A stretch of 64,000 bases of DNA, taken from assembly GCF_964340395.1 (NCBI RefSeq), contig NC_135568.1, positions 4,631,803-4,695,802 on the forward strand, in the 5' to 3' direction. The notes under the pieces were generated by a model. It searched no databases. It saw only the letters and a list, made by a program, of their open reading frames with translations, and was not told where the DNA came from. Shown here in pieces: positions 13,001 through 22,000 of the stretch (the stretch's first letter is position 1; the number at the start of each line of letters is the position of its first letter). The position numbers and the translations under genes are program-made. The DNA is from Glandiceps talaboti (taxonomy: Eukaryota > Hemichordata > Enteropneusta > Spengelidae).

Positions 13001-16000
13001 TTACTAAAGTCCATGTCTCCCAATTGGTGCATCACTTTTGTTGTTGGACTGTGTGCAGTTTTTATTACAAACTCATCAATGTTGTCAGCTAACAAACAGC
13101 AAAAAACAGTGTAATAAGAGTGCCACAACTGTGATTAAAGTGAGACATAGAATATTATGACAGTTTTGTTTACTTTTTAGTTGTTTTATGACTAACTTGT
13201 GCTTTGTACTGGTAACATTGTTTACAGATTAAGAGACACCACATACTGGACTGATAATTAAAGTAATTGAAACAGTGAACTTATACACTGGATAAAATGC
13301 TATGAACTATTGTGGCACAGGGAAAATACTTTAGTTGCACTGGACGTTGCAAGTTGTACTTACGAGATTAGGCCTATCTGTATAGGAGTACTGAAGTGTA
13401 GATGGGCAATATTAGGTTGGAGTTGTAACAGGGTGACCTCCCTTATACTTGGTCTTTGTCACTCTAAATACATGTACATTACAGGTTGACTATCTTGTAT
13501 TCATTGGTCTATGTCCCTCTAAATACATTTACGTTACACCTTGAAAAAAAAATATTTTGAATATCATAAATTTTTCTTTTTCTTGCCCTTACAGGATCTA
13601 TCCTTGAAGGACCAGAACCCAATATTCTGAAACCTCTAGTTGTTCAAGCTATGCCTGTGTTAATACTCTTATTAACTGATGAAAGTGTAGTGGTAAGAGA
13701 CACCACTGCATGGACTATTGGACGTGTGTGTGAACTCCTGCCAGAGGCAGTCATCAATGATACATACTTACAGGCTTTGTTGGATGGACTAAAAGCAGGG
13801 TTGTTGGCTGAACCAAGAGTAGCAGCTAATGTGTGTTGGGTAGGTAGCAAACAAATTGGGCGAGTTCAGGAAAAAGCAGTTTGCGATCTGTTCACTAGTC
13901 TGGCCACAGCATTGGATCTATAATCACCCTAGCTTATGTAGTACGTGAGAGCTAATGCAGTCACAGCTGCAGCACTGTGGACTAACAAGTTAACAGATTA
14001 CAAACAGCTTTTATCCTGAACATTGTATCATGTATCCTTGTTAGTTAGTATACAGCGCCCTCCTGTGGTCATTGGAACAAGTCTACATCCCTGAACTGTG
14101 TACAATAACTGCTGCCGAAGGCCGAGTGTTTTGAATGAGAAATACTAGAGATAAAATTGGTATACAACAACTTCATAGTGTCATTGTACATTTGTACGTC
14201 ATTTAACTGTGTACAATACCAGCTGATGAAGGCCAAATTACTTCTACACCCAGATTGAATGATAGTGAATCAAAATTTCCACTACGATTTCTATCTTTAT
14301 GACAAGGAGAAAAACCAGCTTGGAGGCAGAGTATTTGCCGCTTTACAACCTTCTACATAGGTAATTGAGTGTTGCTACGTTTCTTTTGCTTGTGGCTATT
14401 TCAGGCTAAGTTGCTACCTTCCACATAAATGATTTCTACATTTCTTGTTGCAGGCTTTTTCAAGGTAACTTGCTACATACACCATACATAGTTCATGCTT
14501 TCTTGTACTTTGTATACTATAGGCTATTTCAAGCTTAGCAGAAGCTGCATACGAAGCAGGTGACGTACCAGAAGACGGTGATGAACCACTCACATACTGT
14601 CTTAGTTCTACATTTGAAGAACTTGTCACTAAATTACTCAGCACAACTGACAGGTAAATACTACAACTGTCGACATCAGACCATGGACGAATGGAACCTG
14701 TTACAAACAGGGAAAATAAACAACTGAATTGGATTAATAACACTTCACACAACATGTTGAAAGTGCAGAGACTTGCATTACATTCCATCATTTGATAAGA
14801 ACAGTTTTATGGCCACTTTACATTATTGATAGTTTAGTTCACATACAAATGTCCAGTTCTTGGCCCTAGCATTTCCTGTACATGTAAAGTGGCCATAAAA
14901 CTGTTCCTATCAAGCCATGGTGTGTAATACAATCTCTGTACTTCCAACATGTTGTGCCAAGTATTTATTAGTTCAGTTAATTTGTATACTTTCCCTTTTG
15001 GTAACATTTGTCCACAGTCTGATGTCAGCAGTTGTATAACAGAAGCCCATGACTTGCAAGTGCAAATATGGTGTATTTAGAATATTTGTATGAGTGTTTG
15101 CAGTGTTCTCTGCAGCCATACTTTATGGGCATGGCGAGTGAAAGTGGAGGAGAAAACACTGCAAGCATGAGTACAAAAACTCCTAAGTACGCACACTGGA
15201 ACTTACACAGAATGGGATTCTTTTATTATTACTTATATTTTTCCGACACAGCAAATTTCCGCAAAAATGATACTCTGATTGTGCACTTTCATGTACCCTC
15301 ATTTGAGGTATGCATTGTTGTTTTCAGTAGTATGCTGCAGTGCAAATACTACTAGTATGCACCGTCATGCAATGATGCAAATAATCTCAATGGTAGATGT
15401 GTAATGATACTACAGAAATCAAGCTACAGACAGACGCTAGGACAATTATTGGTATTTTAACAGTTTTCAGTTTATTTGTTGTCGGTTGTCTAATGGAAAA
15501 AATAATAATCCAGTTATTGCTTGCTAGTGCAGGTTTAAAAGTGATCAGAATATTTGGACTGATAAGACTTTTTTCTTTACGTCTTTACAGACCAGATGCT
15601 CACCAGAATAATTTACGAAGTGCAGCTTATGAAGCGGTAATGGAACTAGTGAAAAATAGTGCTAAGGTAAGTTTGAATTTTTTATAGCAAAACTGAACTG
15701 AGGTAAAGCTATTTGAGATCTGTTCTATGATCTTTGAATTTGTATTTGTATTTGTATTTGTATTTGTATTTGTATTTGTATTTGTATTTGTATTTGTATT
15801 TGTTTTTGTTTTTGTTTTTGTTTTTGTTTGTGTATTCGTATTCGTATTCGTATTCGTATTCGTATATGTGTAATTGTATTTGTATTGGCATTGGTATTGG
15901 TATTGGTATGTGTGTTTGTGTTTGTGTTTGTATATTTGACTTTGAACTTAACCCATACAAGTCAAAATTTATCAACAAAATCAATTTTATCCAATAGCTG

Positions 16001-19000
16001 CAGAAACACCCTTTTTTGTGCTGTACATTATTCATGACAAATGATTTTCTTCTTTCTCCACAGGATTGTTATCCCACTGTTCAAAAAACAATATTGGTGG
16101 TACTTGAAAGAATACAAAGTGTTATACAAATGGAAGTAAGTGTTCTTTTATAGCTAAAATGAAGTAGGCTTGGTGTTTCACTCATGGGACATTACTTTTT
16201 TCAAGGTCTCGGTTTACTAAGATAAACACAAACTAAAACTGTTGCCTGGTGTGGTAGATTACACAAGTGGGTGATAGTGACGCTTCTGTTGTGTGGGTAT
16301 AATCAAAATAGCGTAAATTCTGGATGTCTCCAAAATGTACAGTATAAAATCATCAGAAACACTACCCTACTGTGTGCAGAATTAAACCAACCTCCATTCA
16401 ATAGCTTGTGTCATCGTGTCTAAACAATAGTTGAAGTTCTAAACAATAGTTGAAGTATATGTCTGTCTTTCTAAACCAAAAAACTTTCATGTTTGGCAAG
16501 TTTGTATAACCTTTGTAAGAATTAGAGTAGTATTGTAATCCGTATCATTCCATTTAGTGCTGAACACAAAACGGAGAAATTTGAAATGTGTCCCACAGAG
16601 TAAGACTAAATAAAAACTGTTTTATATTTCAGTCACAGTCACAGACAACATCAGAAAGAATGCAATATAGTGATCTGCAGTCATTGCTATGTGCTACACT
16701 GCAGGTAAGTACAGACTTTGACAATTCTTGATTTGTTACTTTCTTTGCTAAGGTTTGGGAATCCGAGTAACAAAAAGGGGAGAATTGGCCAAAACTAGTA
16801 TAATTTCCCTTATGCTGTGTTATAATTTCATTGGGAACTTGTAGATTTTTGCTCTTCTATTCCCCTGCAGTGCCTGGCTGTTTGCTGTAACAGCCATTTT
16901 CAAACCTGAAATGTTATTCTAATTTCTTGCAACATTGTCAAACCCTAGAATCCTCATTCAGTTCACTCATATTTTCTCAGTCACACAGAATTTCAGAAGG
17001 CATTTTGGTAATTAACTCTTTTTTGTGTGTTTCACAGAGTGTTCTACGGAAAATGGAATTAATCGATGCCCTCCAGATATCTGACACAGTGATGATGGTT
17101 TTGTTACAAATGTTTAATACCAGTAATGGTAGGTCAGGTGGTGTACAAGAAGACGCTCTCATGGCTGTGGGAACATTAATAGAAGGTACAAACCAATAAT
17201 GTGTATCTGACAATCGGCTTCCTAGCTGACATCTTCTTGTAGAATATACCACCCGTCTCATGGTAGTGTTGAACTGGCTCTGTTTGATACAACCACACAG
17301 AAACCATTAAGAAACTGTACATGTACTTTAAGATAGCAAGATTGCAGTTTCTTGCCACATTAACTTAGAATGAAATCAACTGTTTTGATACAATGTAGCT
17401 AGGTGCTGACATGTGGGGCGCCAATATTTTGATATCTGCAGTTCATGAAATACTAACATGACACAGGCTGTATTTATTCAGGGTAGCTGAAATTAGTGTT
17501 ACATACTCAAGCAGGTATAACTATTTCTTTCCCTTGAGACCGTCAATGATCTCATCAAACATACAGATATATTAAAAATTAGACGAAATGCCATTGAAAC
17601 TTGAATTCATTTGTGAATGTGAACTATTATGTAAAGTGGCCATACAACTTCTTATCTAATGATGGAATTTAATATGCAGTTTCTTTACTTCCAACATGCT
17701 GTGCCAAGTGATAGTAATCCAAGTAGTTGTTTACTTTCCCTGTTTGTAACAAGTTACTCTTGGTAATGCTTGCCTGTCACAGGTTGTACTTCAATTTTGT
17801 TCAGGAACTGAAGTTGTGTAACTTTAATTTTCATGCGATACACAAAAATAACAATCAAACATACTTTCATTTCAGTTATTGGGAATGAATTTTTGAAATA
17901 TATGGAAGCATTCAAACCATTTTTAGTGATGGGGTTAAAAAATTATGCTGAATATCAGGTAAGTTGAAAAGAAGTGAAGTGAGGTGAGCTGTCTGAGATG
18001 CATGTTGATGTGATGCTTGTATTAGTTTGTTTATATCTCTGGAAATCAGTCGTATTGTAAAATAAAGTTTCAGTTAATAAACATGAAAGTAGCAATGATA
18101 CTCGATTGTTATAACTTGTGTTCAAATTAGTAAACAGGGTTGTGGGATCCGAGATCCCATGGTGTTGACAAGTTCGGTCAAAAAAATATATATATCTGGT
18201 TCTGGTCAGCGCGCGTGCCCTGAATACCCCCGCGTCGATCCTTTTTTTTTGATAATTTTTGCTTTCTCGTTCCTTATTTATTCCTGATATCAGGAGAATA
18301 AGCAGTTGAAATCTACCCTACATGCCAAGACTGCTTCGAAGAAAAAGGAAGTTTTTCAAGAGATAAATATGATAGAACAGAGTATGTAAAGTGTCAAAAA
18401 AATGTGTATTTACTAATTTGCAAAAAAAAAAAAAAAATTGCATCGTCACACCACTTTAGAAAGTTTACCCTGACCAGAACCAGATATATATATTTTTTTT
18501 GGCCTTACAAACCCAAATTATAATGTATGTCTGTATGAACCTTGTCTCATTCCTGATTGCCACAAGCAAGCAAACACTCCGGTGTTATTTCGTGAGCTGT
18601 ATCTTGGAACTGGTCTTTGAATATAGGTACTTGCAATATCTATCTCTTCTATTTATTCCAGGTGTGTCTTGCTGCAATTGGACTAGTGGGGGATTTAAGT
18701 CGAGCTTTAGGAAATAATCTTTTACCATTCTGTGATGAACTCATGTACTCATTGCTAGAAAATCTTAGTGTAAGTATCACTTTATATTGTGTGGTCTCTC
18801 ATACTGTTTTGCAGTTCTCAAAATTAGTAGTCAAGGGTTATATAAACATTGCATGTAGACAACCAAATTATCAGTCATCCAGGGCTATATAGATATTTTA
18901 TCTAGGCTACCAAATTAGCAGTAGTCCAGGGTTATATAGATATTGCATGTAGACAACCAAATTAGTTGTCCAGGGCTATATAGATATTTCATCTAGGCTA

Positions 19001-22000
19001 CCAAATTAGCAGTAGTCCAGGGTTATATAGATATTGCATGTAGACAACCAAATTAGTTGTCCAGGGTTATATAGATATTTCATCTAGGCTACCAAATTAG
19101 TAGTAGTCCAGGGTTGTATAGACATTGCATCTAGACTACCAAATTATCAGTCGTCCAGGGTTATATAGATATTTCAGCTAGACTAGATTAGTAAACATTG
19201 TATCTAAATGTAGACTACCAAAGTAGCAGTAGTCCAGGGTACATAGACATAACTAGACTACCAAATGTATAATGTGGTAGTCTATCAGACTTAATGTAAT
19301 GTGATGTTGATAATTTGTTGATTTGATGTATGGTAATACAAATTATTCCTAGCTGGAAACTTTAATCAATTGACTGCAAACAAATACTGGAGTCTGGAAT
19401 ATAAATCAAAACAGCTAGAAATGTTACAACTTTTGAGTGTTTTAACCATGGTGTACAGTGTGCCCTCTAATGATAGCCAAATGTTGTTGTTGTGAGTCAA
19501 AATGATAAAAAACTGGCATTTCTTGTGAGTCACCACATAGTAAGAGATAGGGGAATACCAAATTTTGGCACGTCATGATATTGTGTGCGTCAGTGGCATG
19601 TCAAATTGGCTTAGAGGGCACACTGATGTTGTATTACTCAGCTTGTATGTTTTGTTCAGCGATGAATAACTCAGATGAACAGATCTGAAAAACACAAATC
19701 ATGAATGAATCTCAGTCAACAAACATATGGAATTAATGTGTTTTATTTCAGAATGAGGTTGTACATAGGTCAGTAAAACCACAGATCCTATCAGTCTTTG
19801 GGGACATAGCCTTGGCCATTGGACCAGAATTTAATAAATATTTAGGAGTTGTCATGACAACGCTGCAACAAGCAACACAAGCAAATGTAGAAAAGGTAAA
19901 TAAATGCCACACTTTTTTCATTTTAGCACCCTAAAAGGATATTAGGAAGGATCCACATCTATCTATCTATTTGTCTAAAATCTAGTACTGTTAGTATGAT
20001 TTCTATTGAGCCAGACAAGAAAACATTAATGTGTGTATAGTAACGTTTTTTATTGAGACTGGCAATATTTTGTTTGAGGTATCGTGATTTCAATTGTATT
20101 TCAGTCCGATTATAATATGATTGATCTCAATGAACTAAGGGAGAGGGCGTTTAGAAGTGTATACATACTGGTACTTTTCAGGAACTCAGAAGAGATGTAA
20201 ACTAATTCTTGGTACTTGCAATTATATCTTATACTAAAGGGTCAGAATAGAACAAGGAACTCTTCTTGCTCTCGCGTGTGCCTTTAGCATGTGAAGCAGA
20301 ATTTAAGGTGTCAACCAAGAAATCAAATTTTCCGTTATTTTTATTATGCACTTAATCAGTAATATTTTATTTCAGGTTCTGAGAATTTGTAAGCTTTCCA
20401 CTGTTTTATATCAGTCTGACTTTGATATGATTGACTAAATTTTTCACTGTTTTATTTCAGTCTGACTATGATATGATAGACTATCTCAATGAACTAAGGG
20501 AAGGTTGTTTAGAGGCCTATACTGGTATTGTTCAGGGACTCAAAGGAGATGCCGACAAGCCTGTCAATCGTAAGTAACAGTCTTCATATCACGGTTACAA
20601 TCTTAATGCTAAATTTAGGGACGATCACACAATGTCACACAAACTTCATTCTTTTAGTGGATCTGGTGTTGATGCTATTGTTGAACTTCATTTTCATGCT
20701 ACGAAGCAAATTTTGAAAACTTTCGCACCTTCAATGATAAAAGGTTGATTGAAGTTAAGATGTGATGGTAGTTGTGATGTCATCACCAGAGATTTTCATA
20801 GACCCTTGGCTTGCAGGAAATGCCCACATTGACTAGACACATGTCAAGTGCAGTAGGGCCTCTTTACAAGATTCCAAAGTTGAATAAATTACCAAGGTGC
20901 TATTTTATAACCCAAAATCATATGCAAATTGGTAGCAGTGATCGCAAGTGCTAGTTTACTAAAGGCAGAAATTAAGTGTGACTGGACTATTGTGTACGTT
21001 TGTTGTTTACTTTTGTTGTTTTATTGTTGTTTACTTTTGTTGTTTTATTGTTGTTTACTTTTGTTGTTTTATTGTTGTATTACAGAAGATGTACAACTAA
21101 TCCAGCCGCATGTCATGCACATGATTGATTTTATTGAACATATCGCACAAGATGAAGACCATTCTGATAGTAATACGTCAGCTGCAGCTGGTCTCATCGG
21201 GTAAGTAAACCTAGCAACAAGAAGTCAGCGTCATTGTAAACTCAACACTGTAGAATGGGCTACAATAAACACCAATTATGTGGTAACATTATTTCATACC
21301 TGTACATATGAAAAAAAGTATTATATTGTACATAATCATGTGAACGCAGTTTCATGTGTAAAAAATTTGCTGTTTTGGATAAACTTAATAATGGAATGCC
21401 GTCATATTATTTGTCGTTGAAAATAATGACGAAACTAGAGTGATAAAAAGCAGTCTTCGTGAAAGGAAGTAATCAGATCTAGATTATTTATGATTACAAA
21501 TAGTATGATAGATTGTGAAGTGTGATTGGTTCTCACTTATCAATAGAAAAATAGCTTTCCATCATGGACATTTCCCAGAGTGCAATATTCAAGATGGCCA
21601 TTAAGCATATTCCTTATTTGGTAACCCATGATGCAACCTTCAGAATAGTAGATTTGCAAATTCCTTATTTGGTAACTGATGCACATTCAAAATGGTGGAG
21701 TTTCAAATTCCTTATTTGGTAACTGATACGCATTCAAAATGGTGGAGTTTCAAATTCCTTATTTGGTAACTGATACACATTCAAAATGGTGGAGTTTCAA
21801 ATTCCTTATTTGGTAACCATAAGAATTGTTATTTATTTTACAGAGATTTGTGTACAGCCTTTACTGCTAGCATGTTGCCATTGGTAGAAAAACCTAGTAT
21901 ACAGGAATTACTTCAGGAAGGTCGACGCTCTAAGACGAACAAGACGAAAACACTAGCAACTTGGGCCACAAAGGAAATACGAAAATTGAAGGTTCCTCAA

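Noticed and set aside
15709-16037. Open frames of YLYLYL and EYEYEY
   Set aside because: Artefact of the TTTGTA hexanucleotide repeat in KPNB1 intron 13.
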